Below, piece by piece: positions 35,601 to 48,107 of a stretch of DNA of 64,000 nucleotides. Below the pieces are notes generated by a model. It saw nothing but the letters and a program-made list of their open reading frames with translations. It was not told the origin of the DNA and ran no database searches. Origin of the DNA: Magicicada septendecula (Eukaryota; Arthropoda; Insecta; Hemiptera; Cicadidae); the NCBI GenBank assembly GCA_034769895.1, contig CM068367.1, forward strand, positions 351,107,111 through 351,171,110. The letters run 5' to 3'. The position numbers and the translations under genes were made by a program. Positions within the stretch are counted from its first letter, which is position 1; every line of letters begins with the position of its first letter.

Positions 35601-36715
35601 CTTCGGTCTTCTGTCTTTATCCTTTGGTTAGAAAGAGCGTTGTGGCACTGCTGACTTCTTAAATGGTTGTTTTTGAATCGTCTCTTTATGCCGTACGCTA
35701 TGACGATACTGTGGTATTGGATCCGTTTGGCTACAACGTGATGACGTACTTTGATTAATGTAGGTCGCCGACTTGGTAGCTTCAAAAGGAGAGCATGAAC
35801 AAGAGCGTCTGATTTATTATAGTGCCGTGCCATTCTTAACACTTGTTGTAATTGACTATCTCTGATACCGTCAATAAACATAATGAGAGAAATCCACTTC
35901 CGGAAATCCTCCGATTCTTCGGGATAAGCCAATCTCGTCAGTCGATCGATATTCGCTTCAAACTCTTGAAGGCTTTCCCCTGAACGCTGTCGCCTCGTTT
36001 TAAGTTGTTCACGGTACACTTCGCATAAATGCTGGTCACCGTACCGTAATTCCAGAGCTTTAGTTAATTCGGCATAGACATTCTGACTGTCAGATGGCAC
36101 TTTCTGTATTAGTTCTGCGGCAGGCCCTTTTAAAGCAAGAATTAGTGAAAGTCCTTTCTCTTCTTCCGTCCATTTATTTAAGCGAGCGGCAGCTTCAAAT
36201 TGGCGAATATAAGTTGCCCAATGAATGCTTCCATCAAACGTTGGGGCCTTTGCGAACACTGGCCCTACTACAGTTTGATTTCTCTGATATTTTGAATCTT
36301 CATCAGCATTTACTGATGGTCTTTCTTTATCAACTATTTCTTTGACTAAATGTTCGACTTCCTTTTTAATTTGTTGTATTGAATTTGTAATAGAATCATC
36401 AAAACTTAACACACTTGTTTTTATAGTTGACACAGATTTGTCTATTTCCGATATTCTGTCAACTTGTTTGTTTACCTCACCTCGTAAAAGGACGAATTTT
36501 GCAGTGTTATCATATTGTACAAACGCCTTAATGTCGTCTGCTTGACGACTAAATTCTTCTTTTTGTCGTCTCTCTGGTGTTTCATTTTCACGCTTACGTT
36601 TTTCGTCTTGTCGTTTTTCTGCCTCTTCTCTTTCCTGTCTTCGTTCTTCTTTTTCTTGTTCCTGACTTCGCTGTAGCATTGCTCGGAATGCTTCTATCAT
36701 CTGACTGGTATCCAT
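35564..36715 (-). pseudogene. Gag polyprotein, frameshifted (383 codons)
   Basis: Gag forms the particle that packages the element RNA. The frame starts at ATG 36715. Residues 13-55 are a highly charged Gln/Glu/Arg/Lys stretch likely to form a coiled coil, and a second helical region spans about 60-135. Residues 157-310 form a retrotransposon-type capsid region: Pro-Thr-Phe-Asp-Gly-Ser, Trp-Ala-Thr-Tyr-Ile-Arg-Gln-Phe-Glu, and Leu-Lys-Gly-Pro-Ala-Ala-Glu. After about residue 310 the frame appears shifted. The expected nucleocapsid zinc knuckle is present at 35559-35600, but in a neighbouring frame with a stop before it. The initiating ATG sits about 70 bp inside the primer-binding site, a normal leader length. 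Gag is therefore broken at its C-terminal third. Confidence 0.85.
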
Positions 36716-36784
36716 TTTATTAATTAATTGCGAACTACATTTGTCTTGTACAAAGTGTCCACTGTTTCCACTGTTAACCGTTCT

Positions 36785-36802
36785 ATCCCACTTCTGACAC
36801 CA
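36785..36802 (-). promoter_or_regulatory. Primer-binding site, probably tRNA-Leu
   Basis: One base inside the 5' LTR, in element orientation, is TGGTGTCAGAAGTGGGAT. It begins TGG as expected for pairing with a tRNA 3'-CCA. The complement, ATCCCACTTCTGACACCA, matches the 3' end of animal leucine tRNAs as I know them. The tRNA identity is from memory. Confidence 0.82.
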
Positions 36803-36803
36803 C

Positions 36804-36913
36804 TGTTACGACAGTCTACTTGATCGTCGTAGGTAGTTGACTGACGCAACAGCTGCCACACTGGACGGGGGAGTGGAGAATGTTCTGGATTATTCGGTAC
36901 GCTTCTCGTAACA
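36804..36913 (-). repeat. 5' LTR of the retrotransposon (110 bp, internally deleted)
   Basis: It has the same termini as the 3' LTR but lacks 375 bp of the middle. The junction reads cgtaggtagttgac, and the deletion ends share the trinucleotide gta (34141-34143 and 34516-34518 in the intact copy). This copy should supply the element promoter, and the TATA-like sequence is inside the missing part. Confidence 0.92.
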
Positions 36914-36917
36914 TTAT

Positions 36918-37342
36918 GTAAGTACAGTATCTTCATATCCGTTTTTTCATTTTAGGGGATTACGGTTAATATTGAAAAATATATAAGCTTAGTGAATTGG
37001 TTTAAATGTAAAACAAAGTAGGCACTGACACTTTAAGAAGTCGTATATGTATGTCTAGTCTTGTACTGCTAAGGACGTAAAGGACGATTAAGGACGTATT
37101 ACGTATTATAAGTTATATTAAGAACATATTGAAACAAGACTACACTAAGGAGATTAAATATATACTAGTACTCCCCCCCCCACAGACAACACCAGTTGGT
37201 AAAAAGAACACATAAAGACCGTTCTTTTTTTTTGCAGTAAGACTGGCGGAATGGTAAAATATTCCAAATCATGGTAAAACCGGTTTAAATATATATTTAT
37301 ATATCCAACATGCCAAAAAGTACAAATATATTTTTATGTTTA
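36918..37342. other. Unannotated AT-rich DNA
   Basis: Nothing was recognised apart from a run of nine C residues near 37175. Confidence 0.4.
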
Positions 37343-37455
37343 TTTATAAATTATAATTATTCATATATTTACATATAAATTATAATTATTCATATATTTA
37401 TTTATAAATTATAATTATTTATATATTTATTTATAAATTATAATTATTTATGAGT
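37343..37455. repeat. 29-bp tandem repeat, ~4 copies
   Basis: aaattataattatt begins at 37348, 37377, 37406 and 37435, an exact 29-bp period. The intervening word is catatattta or tatatattta. The array is entirely A and T but for a few C. Confidence 0.92.
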
Positions 37456-37836
37456 TTATTTATTATTTATATTGGCGAACACAATTTAAGATACTAAGAT
37501 AAATAATAGTACTAAGTTAACTGAACATTAAATTATGCGCAACCAACTTTGACATTGTTGACGGTGTCCAGATCCAGTAACAAAGGAACTGTAGGCCTAT
37601 AAACAAAGACTTGAGCGATCAGCTGTGGAACATACCTGAAGGGTGTGAACGTTGGCTTGTGGAAGCTGTCTACGCGCTGTGTTGTCGTCGTCATTGTAGA
37701 AACGTCCTCTCTGCTGGTTATAATACAACGTATCCTCTGAAACGCAAAAAAAAAACATTTTGTTACTTCTTACTAATCTGAAAACCAATACTTAATGTTT
37801 TATTCTTCGTATTGTTTAAATTAGCAGCCATCCTTA
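37456..37836. other. Unannotated DNA flanking the palindrome
   Basis: The last ~30 bp, from 37805 (cttcgtattgtttaaattag), is shared with the sequence left of the 56.2-kb palindrome. It therefore probably belongs to the same repeat family. Confidence 0.5.
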
Positions 37837-37876
37837 CTTTTCTTTTATAAAATTGCTAAACTGCTATAATTGTTAT

Positions 37877-37923
37877 TATTTAGACAAAGCTTTTCGTCAT
37901 CACTGACATCTTCAGGTCTTAAA
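37877..37923 (-). ncRNA. Hammerhead-ribozyme-like motif (left arm)
   Basis: This is the mirror image of the motif at 37942-37988, with identical sequence read on the minus strand. Confidence 0.4.
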
Positions 37924-37941
37924 CAACCTCGCTTCAGGTTG

Positions 37942-37988
37942 TTTAAGACCTGAAGATGTCAGTGATGACGAAAAGCTTTGTCTAAATA
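37942..37988 (+). ncRNA. Hammerhead-ribozyme-like motif (right arm)
   Basis: The order is: helix I side UUUAAGAC; CUGAAGA; one U; helix II GUCA-GUGA-UGAC (four pairs closed by a GNRA-type GUGA loop); GAAA; AGCUUU; then GUCUAAA, which pairs back to helix I with one bulged A (seven pairs). This fits the hammerhead order with CUGANGA and GAAA. The oddities are one extra U before helix II and a minimal helix III, so the cleavage position is uncertain (after UUU at 37979, or after GUC at 37982). Confidence 0.45.
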
Positions 37989-38340
37989 ATAACAATTATA
38001 GCAGTTTAGCAATTTTATAAAAGAAAAGCAATACTTAATGGCTTTACTTAAATACCACACTGCGAAAAGTGCAATGCGTACTGGAATAACATGAGTGCCA
38101 TAGCACATATATTTTATTATAAATTATTCGTGTTTTCACATTATTATTCCAAAACAACATTGTTTTCTCTTCCTGCGACATGTTTCTGTCATCCATAACT
38201 GTACGTTGCTGATTAAAGTTTTACCTCAAAAAATTTATAGGCGATTTACCTCGGAAGTATTTATAGGTGAAGTTTAATGAATTTACTCAAAACTATTAAA
38301 TACCGGGTAGTTAGACCATGGTCAGTTGCTGTAAATTCTC

Positions 38341-38395
38341 GACATCGTCGGGAACGTTTCGTATACCACCCTCGAGGATCTTCTTCAGGCCGCAA
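38341..38395 (-). ncRNA. Degenerate hammerhead-like motif
   Basis: On the minus strand CCUGAAGAAGAUCCUCGAGG is followed by GUGGUAUACGAAACGUUCCC and GACGAUGUC. CUGAAGA and GAAAC are about 21 bases apart, with partial pairing between GAUCC and GGGUGGU. Helix I is not convincing. The motif lies only about 310 bp from the 37.8-38.0 kb palindrome. It probably is a relic of a second family. Confidence 0.25.
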
Positions 38396-39552
38396 AAAGC
38401 GACAGAGTGTACAAAAACGATTACGGCCGAACGATAACGATACGTTATCGTATAACGATATTACAAATCTTAGGCCGAACAATACCCGACACTTTTTTCG
38501 GGTAAAAGCAACTTTTTTGTTAATTTGTTTTGAATTTTACTGCAGTGGTTGAATCAAGTCGCTCTGACTACACAGAGGATAGGCTACTTCATGTGATTCG
38601 CCTCGCACTATTAACCCACAGTCTTAATAAATATGTCCTACCAGAGCGGTAATAAGTATAAGCCGTGGTTTAAAACAAGCAACTCAGTTGTACTGTTTGT
38701 ATTACTATAAAATATATTCAATAAAATATATTTTTTTTTGTGTACTCCCACCTTGGTACAAATTATAAGAGATCACAACGGACTGCAAGTTAGTACTTGT
38801 AATGAATAGTTTAATTATACGGCAGTTTACAAGTTTCATATTTGACAGATTTGTTTCGCGATTAAATGCGAAGCTTAATGTTAGGCGTATTAAGATGTAT
38901 AGTCATATACTTATAAAATGTAGCATTCTGCTTTAGTCTCCGCAATTAAATGGTATAAAACAAAATTTTGTAATAAGATAAAAACAGAAAATTTGTATTG
39001 GCAAAGGACGGATTGGAATGTTCGCAGTATGACGTGCGGCAGGATGAAAAGCAGCTGCCCGAATTAAACATCGGCGTGTGAAAACGTTTACGGCTGCAGA
39101 CTACCGCAGAACGATATTTTATCAGACGTAGATTTGCATACGCTTGACCAGACACAGCGCTTTGATCGTGTCAGCCGTGAAAGATTCATTCACGACAAAT
39201 GAAACAGAACAGTAATTTTCAAAACGACCGTCAAATACGATTCGTCTGATCCTTTCGGTAAAGAGAATCACTCGGACTGAATAACATGCAGAGCGGGTTA
39301 CCTAAAACTCATCTGTCTTAACGGTGAAGAGCGTTATTTTTAACATCAAGATACTACCTGTAGTTGCTGACTGTCGCCAGGCAGGTACGCAGGAAACGTA
39401 AGCCTTTTTCTGAACCCTGGGTCACGCTCTCACCGAGTACTTAACGTTTCATCTGCCCTACGTACGTAATACTCATGAGACAGGTTTGTTTTTATTGGTT
39501 TCAAAATATCCCAAACACACGTATGTCAATGACGTACGTAGCGTTTAAGAAT
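38396..39552. other. Unannotated DNA
   Basis: A small palindromic run near 38435 (gataacgatacgttatcgta) is the only structure seen. Confidence 0.4.
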
Positions 39553-39656
39553 AACCTTTTGCGTTAATGTTATACGCCGCATCTGGTGAATGGCGTTCGT
39601 ATTGAAGTGTCTGATTTTTTTTGTCTGATATTTTATCCGTGCTGTACGGAACGGCA
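39553..39656 (+). repeat. 104-bp repeat, inverted mate at 41708-41811
   Basis: Starts aaccttttgcgttaat and ends tgctgtacggaacggca. The mate on the opposite strand begins and ends with the same words. By eye there are about a dozen substitutions and two single-base gaps. Similarity does not extend beyond these bounds. Confidence 0.82.
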
Positions 39657-41084
39657 TCGACTTTCGCAGATGCCCGTTTTAGATATTTTATTGTTTAACT
39701 TAACCGTTTCCACTCGATAAAAACGAAATACTCTTTACAAAGCGACAAAGGCGTTTACTGTCTGTTATCGAATATCTTTACTTACGGCACAGACCTACAA
39801 TGTCCGTTAATCTTACTCATAAACGTTACGTAATTTACGTCAAATCACAGCACTCTTTGGGTAACGAACTTGTTTTATTAGCGAAATAAACGAAACAATA
39901 TTAGCAGCTTTCATTAATGTGCGAATGAATAATTTATAATCATAACAAAAATTCTTCGCTCATTCTATGTAGCGGTGTTCTCGGTGGCTACAGTAAGACT
40001 ACTTCTTGACGACACCACATTGTCGTAGAATAAGCGAAATGATTATCACTGGCGTTGACTTTGTTGATAAAAAGTGGTCGTACGGAACACAGTTGTGACC
40101 TGAATGACCGCTGAAGTAAACTTATGACCACAACCATTAGTTCTAGAAATTATCTTTAAGATCCGAGTAAGAGAGGATAAATGATATATTTGACAATCGT
40201 TCGGCATTACGAAACATACGTAGCGTCAGCACATGGAACGTAATACGTAGGATTAACCCTCACCGGTTAACTCATGGCGATACATGTCAACTCTCGCTAT
40301 CATGTTATGTGATTGATACGCACACGCACACGCACACTGGAGGAAAATTGCATTATAAACGAAATTTACGTAATTCAGAAAATCGTTCAAAACTGTTTGC
40401 GACGCGACGAGACGAGTCACGTATCAGGACGTGCCACAGTGTACCTACTGCGATTTGACGCATGACGTTGAGTAGTAGCTGTCTACTACTGTGTAGTAAA
40501 ATCATACTCGACATGTGTTTCACGCCCAACACTACCGCGATAATGAAACAAGAGAAATGATTTGTAGCAACGTACATCGTATGCAAATGGTAGTCATGGG
40601 TAGCGTGTTACAGTGATACGTAACGTATACACAGAATTAAATCAGTGGGATCTTCTTAATTGAAAAAAATTAAGTTGGTTTTACCTTCAGAGTGAATGGA
40701 AACTCATTTTATATAAAACTGAACAAGCCGTTTTAAGTTTGTAAAGATGTTTGGTGTAAGAATACACCATCTGGTTTATTTATGACTAAAGTGAGTTGAT
40801 TTATAACGATTTCAATTAAATACGTGTTAATAACATTTCATTGTGTCCAGTACGACGAACTGCTCCAGCCGACTACGTCATCGGCCGACTGTTTATTGTT
40901 ATGAAATGTAGGTCTTTAGCGCCGACTGAACAAAAAATTAAGCGAAAATCATGTAAATGTTTCAGGGAAGCTGATGGTAGATGTTCGGGAGCAGTCTGCT
41001 GATCAATACGCATTGAAGCATTACTGACAGGGCTGATATTGATTGCGTTTGGTGCGTACCGCCTCTGTGAGCCTGCTAGACTCA
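39657..41084. other. DNA between the two inverted 104-bp repeats
   Basis: If the pair were terminal inverted repeats, this would be the interior of a ~2.3-kb element. It has no transposase-like frame, only short frames at 40.3-41.0 kb. CpG is frequent. Confidence 0.4.
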
Positions 41085-41114
41085 CGCGCGCGCGCGCGCG
41101 CGCACGTACACGCT

Positions 41115-41182
<68 letters not shown>
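41085..41182. repeat. (CG)n-(CA)n microsatellite
   Basis: About 20 bp of alternating CG, 12 bp of transition, then about 66 bp of CA. Confidence 0.97.
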
Positions 41183-41183
<1 letters not shown>

Positions 41184-41707
41184 CAATACTCCCGTGTTCA
41201 TCCATTCCATTCAGTGTAACATGTTATATTACAGGTCAACATATAAATAAAATTGTTGACCGCAAACTTTATGTAGGGCCACGAGATAGTCTATGGATGC
41301 TAGCGAATTCCGTACGGTACGCATTCGTACAAGCGTCATTCTCACTGGGAACATTTCTTAGCAACATTCGTTTCGCACTGTGCAGTTTTGCAATATCAGT
41401 ATAACTTCGATGCCACAGAAATACAAAGAAGTCTTCGGGGAATCCACAACAAGTAAAGTACGCAATCCATTTAGCACAAGATACGAAAAGGTAAAAATAT
41501 AATATTAACAAAAAAACAACAAAAAATTGACGAGGCCAGAAGGATTCTAACATTTCAACGTAAAAAGCCCGGAAAGTGTATATATATATAATTTAAATTT
41601 CTGTACCTTTAAATCTTTAAAATCCGTAATTGATATTTTACTATTTGCGTGCAACGCGTCAGGATATGACAACTACACGTACAAGCAAAACAACGCTGGA
41701 AAACGTC

Positions 41708-41811
41708 TGCCGTTCCGTACAGCAGGGATAAAATATCAGACAAAAACAATCAGATACATCAAAAACGAACACCATTCACCTTTACGGTGTACAATATTAA
41801 CGCAAAAGGTT
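41708..41811 (-). repeat. 104-bp repeat, inverted mate of 39553-39656
   Basis: The plus strand begins tgccgttccgtacagca and ends attaacgcaaaaggtt. No target duplication flanks the pair: the bases outside are gtttaagaat on the left and gtgcatattg on the right. Confidence 0.82.
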
Positions 41812-43973
41812 GTGCATATTGAATAAACGGACTTGAAAAAGGAACTATTATTATTTGCAAAGACGAGCCAAAAAATATAATAAAAATCGTTAAAAATGAT
41901 TTGGCAAGTAAGTGAAATTGTAATAGCTGTAATTATTTTAATATTTTGTATTCAAAGTAAGAAAAAGATACTGGTGAAGAGAAGAACCCGAAGAAAACAA
42001 ATAGTCCGAAGAAAGATTCAAGCAGTGAAACAATAATTATTCGGTTCAACCAGTGAGATTTTTAATTTCTCTTAAAACCAAGACGAAAGGCAAAAGGACG
42101 TACTGGAAAGGAGACAGAGAACGATTTGTCGTTTAAAACGATTTCATTACTGAAAGTGTTTGGCGTAGATTTGGATGTCCGAGAACAGAACGTTACTATT
42201 GTTTTGTACTAGTAACAGAGAACATTAAACACCGAGTTGTTATAATTAAAGACGAAGCTGTAAAGCAAACAGACTGTTGCTAAATTAAATTAAACTAAAA
42301 GATTATAGAAAGTTTTGCTCGTACTTCGGTCACATAAACAATAATGGTAGAAGTAGCGTAACTGCCTGCATACATTTGCAGAGTGGTGTGAAATCCAAGG
42401 GCTGATAAGTCGCTATAAATAGTGAACGCATTGACGTCAGTTAAACACGTATGGCATACACAGATTTTTCTGTTTCATTTGACGCGAAATAACGTCAACC
42501 GTTAACCGTTTCTTCGATTTTAAAATGTACATTTACACGTTCTAAAGGTTTAAAATATTTTCGGAACTGAAATAGAAGTATTCGCATTTCAGGGAAGCTT
42601 TCGCAGCATTCATCGTGTTTGTTACGTCAGATGCAACTTTTTTATTATAAATAGACTCTATTAAGGTCTTAGTATGTGACTAAAGTATCTCGCTATGAAG
42701 GTTCTAAGAACGGAAGCAATTAAAGAAATGACAAGAGAAACGTCAACAGCTCGTTTGATGACGTAAAACACCAATAAACATGCTGCAGTGAATGAAGACA
42801 TCGGCAGTGTAGATGAAAATAAATGAGAAACGTTTTGGCGAAGGGGGAGAGACCTGTCAGGTAACTCAGGTAGCAGTAATAGTAAACTTTCATAAGCGCA
42901 GGAATATCTAGCCGTGACGCACGCCGCCAGAGGTCAATACGCTAAAATAACTTTTGTTTTCTTTCTCAGCTAATGAGCAATGGCTTGCGCGAGTTTAATA
43001 GTATGTCTCCATTATTGTATCTAATTTGTAGAATTGCAACTTATTTTACGTTCATTAAAACTTTTTTCGGATGTCATTTGATTATTATTATTTGAATTTC
43101 CGAACGTACATAAAACGTCAACAATGAAACGTATAATATCGTATTCAATCATCTCTACACATCGCTTTATGGTATTCACAACGGTCAATATCGGAAACCT
43201 ACTTTTTTTTTTTAAGATTTCTATCCCAAGGTTTACAACGAAGGGAACAAGAATGTGTGCTGTTGCTAAGCAGTGCAAATAAAAAGTTTAGAAATGCCGC
43301 CATCATCGAAAACTAAATACCCCTGGGTTCATAACGTAACTGGGAACAATGGTTTCTCAAGAAACGAAAACAAACTGACCTAACAGTTACAGAATTGTAC
43401 TGGCTAATCGGTAAGAAATCGTGAATACGACTAGGAAATTAAATACTCCTGTAATGGACTTTTATAAAAAAACCAGTGTGGATTTACTGAACAGAAGTAG
43501 AAGGATGCGCAAGTAAATCCAATATAGACATCACGCGGAGAAACCGATCAAATGTTCTACGTGTTACTGCAAACGATGCCACTTGGTACAAATCAAATCG
43601 CATGTTACACGATTATCTAAGAGTACAGTCACTTAATGAAGTAACCTGGAAACGGAGTACTGAACAACATGAAAATCTATCATCACATAGGAATATTCTA
43701 CTTTACTGGAGCCTGGAGGTCAGAAGTAAACATCTGACGGAAAAGAATTCGTCAACTACAGCAAACAACAAGCAACAAAATTAGCTCGTAAAATGTATTA
43801 AATCTGACATCTACTAAATTTAAAGAAGTGAAAAAGGAAGGTTTACAATGGAAATGATCTATCTGCTCAAGCTCCGCGAAAATCGCATTGAAACTATAAA
43901 CATTATAGTTACTTTTTTTAGATTTATTTTAATTCTTGGATTTCGTTGTCCATGACGTGTCCGTTGATTAACT
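41812..43973. other. Unannotated DNA
   Basis: No gene or repeat end was recognised. Small overlapping frames at 43.0-43.8 kb lack known domains. Confidence 0.4.
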
Positions 43974-44048
43974 AAATATAATTAAATCACTACCGACATG
44001 GAGCACAAAGACTTTGTGTTCCGAGTCGGTAGTGAATTAATTATATTT
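43974..44048. repeat. 75-bp near-perfect palindrome
   Basis: The arms 43974-44010 and 44012-44048 are complementary at all but about four of 37 positions, around a single central A. Key words are tcactaccgac on the left and gtcggtagtga on the right, with gcacaaag/ctttgtgt in the centre. The ends (aaatataattaa/ttaattatattt) are AT-rich. Confidence 0.88.
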
Positions 44049-44307
44049 ATTTATTTTAAATCTCGTTACGCAAACCGTAATATCTTGTTAATATTGGGTA
44101 GGCTTGTATCTACAGCCTGTTTTCTAAAAACAAAGAAATGTGATCAGATTGTTCGTGTTAATCGTGTTTATGAAGACTACATTGTAAACGCAAGAAGCGG
44201 TAATATAGCCTTGTCGCCTCCTTGCGTTAATCCTTTTCTTTGGTATCAGTAGATACTATACCATTGACTAAAATGAATTATTTTTGTGTAGCCTATCTTT
44301 GTATTTG

Positions 44308-47129
<2,822 letters not shown>

Positions 47130-47605
47130 AATTCACTTCAGTGGTCCACGAAGGTCGGAATGAAAACTAATATGAACAATTACAAGGCCACTGTAAAGCC
47201 AGTTATACCTGTGGATCAGAGTGCTAGTCGATAACCGAAAGCAATTGGGATTACGTTTGAAGCCGTAGAAATGGTCTTTATGAGGAGAGCTTACAGAGCT
47301 TTGTGGACGGAACACATGATGAACGAGAAATAAGAGAACTAGCGGGCAGAAGAGAAACTACGATCTAAGACACAGAAATTAAACATTTTTCTGGTACGGA
47401 CTGATGATGATGAGAATGGCAGACGAAAGAATATCCAATATTGTATTTAAGTATAAACCAAGGACGAAGCGGTAAACCGCGACTAAAATGGATTTAAGGA
47501 GTTGAAAGAAATATGTTACCAAGAGATTTGGGGAAGGATGATACCAAAATATGCTGTTGGTGAAACTGACATCCGGGATGGGTAGACGACGAGGACCCCG
47601 GCAAC
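47130..47605 (+). pseudogene. LINE polyprotein tail, broken (RTE-like)
   Basis: The plus strand reads Trp-Ser-Thr-Lys-Val-Gly-Met-Lys-Thr-Asn-Met-Asn-Asn-Tyr-Lys-Ala-Thr-Val-Lys-Pro, then Phe-Glu-Ala-Val-Glu-Met-Val-Phe-Met-Arg-Arg-Ala. In other frames it continues Met-Arg-Met-Ala-Asp-Glu-Arg-Ile, Phe-Lys-Tyr-Lys-Pro-Arg-Thr-Lys-Arg and Met-Leu-Pro-Arg-Asp-Leu-Gly. It follows the same block order as the 26.4- and 48.1-kb LINE (VEPIxTYG, AVEMDFxRRA, HVxRM, FKYxP) but is clearly a different, older family. Several stops and frameshifts are present. Confidence 0.68.
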
Positions 47606-48107
47606 ACTATATGGCGAATACAATTATTATTTTATGTTTATTTATAATCATAAGCTGGAACAATCCTGACAAGGAGACGAGTGAATGACAACGTGATAGC
47701 CTGAATGAAAACTACAAACTGATGGTCACAGTTTTGTTAAATTACAGTGTGTACATTGTTTGATTCGCCTTGTAACAGGATGAAGCAAACATGTGTTAGA
47801 AAGATGAAATATTGGAAAGTTTGGAAATATCTGTCAAGCAGAACAACAATGCATGAACTCAATCTAGAGGCAGCATTGTGTGAGAATGAATCAGATCTGA
47901 GACAGCAGCGTACATTCTCCGCACAGCACAACCTATTACTGCTACACTTCGCACCGAATGCAGCAATGTTTCCAAACACACAGACTAAAGTATATTTTAA
48001 AATAAACAGCTTTTTTCGTAATTACTAAAAACAGGAACACCCGTAGCGTTTGGACTAAAATATGTAAATTAGAATGCAAAATTAGAATTTAAAAATTTTA
48101 TTATTAG
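47606..48107. other. Unannotated DNA between two LINE tails
   Basis: A 93-codon plus frame at 47747-48028 overlaps an 80-codon minus frame. Neither resembles a known family. Confidence 0.4.

Larger units (their letters stand above)
34112..36913 (-). mobile_element. Ty3/gypsy-type LTR retrotransposon, 2.8 kb, pol-deleted
   Basis: This is a complete insertion in the minus orientation. It is bounded by LTRs starting tgttacga and ending tcgtaaca and flanked by a 4-bp target duplication ttat (34108-34111, 36914-36917). A primer-binding site, a polypurine tract, a gag region, a protease and a scrap of integrase tail are present. Reverse transcriptase, RNase H and the integrase core are missing. 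Typical Ty3/gypsy elements are 5-8 kb, so about half is lost. Frameshifts and stops in gag-protease show it is defective. No envelope-like frame is visible. The Ty3/gypsy assignment rests on the gag type, the zinc knuckle, the protease and the integrase-like tail. Confidence 0.9.
37837..38028. repeat. 93-bp perfect palindrome with 6-bp spacer, hammerhead-like core in each arm
   Basis: The arms 37837-37929 and 37936-38028 are exact reverse complements, checked base by base, separated by 6 bp. Each arm carries the whole hammerhead-like motif. A related but diverged copy lies at 56237-56412. Both share about 30 bp of additional left flank, so this is a dispersed family with a defined structure. 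A Penelope-like or other ribozyme-bearing retroelement terminus is my best guess. Confidence 0.92.

Noticed and set aside
36724-36936. 70-codon minus frame spanning the 5' LTR and leader
   Set aside because: It lies across LTR, primer-binding site and leader, which are not coding in this element type.
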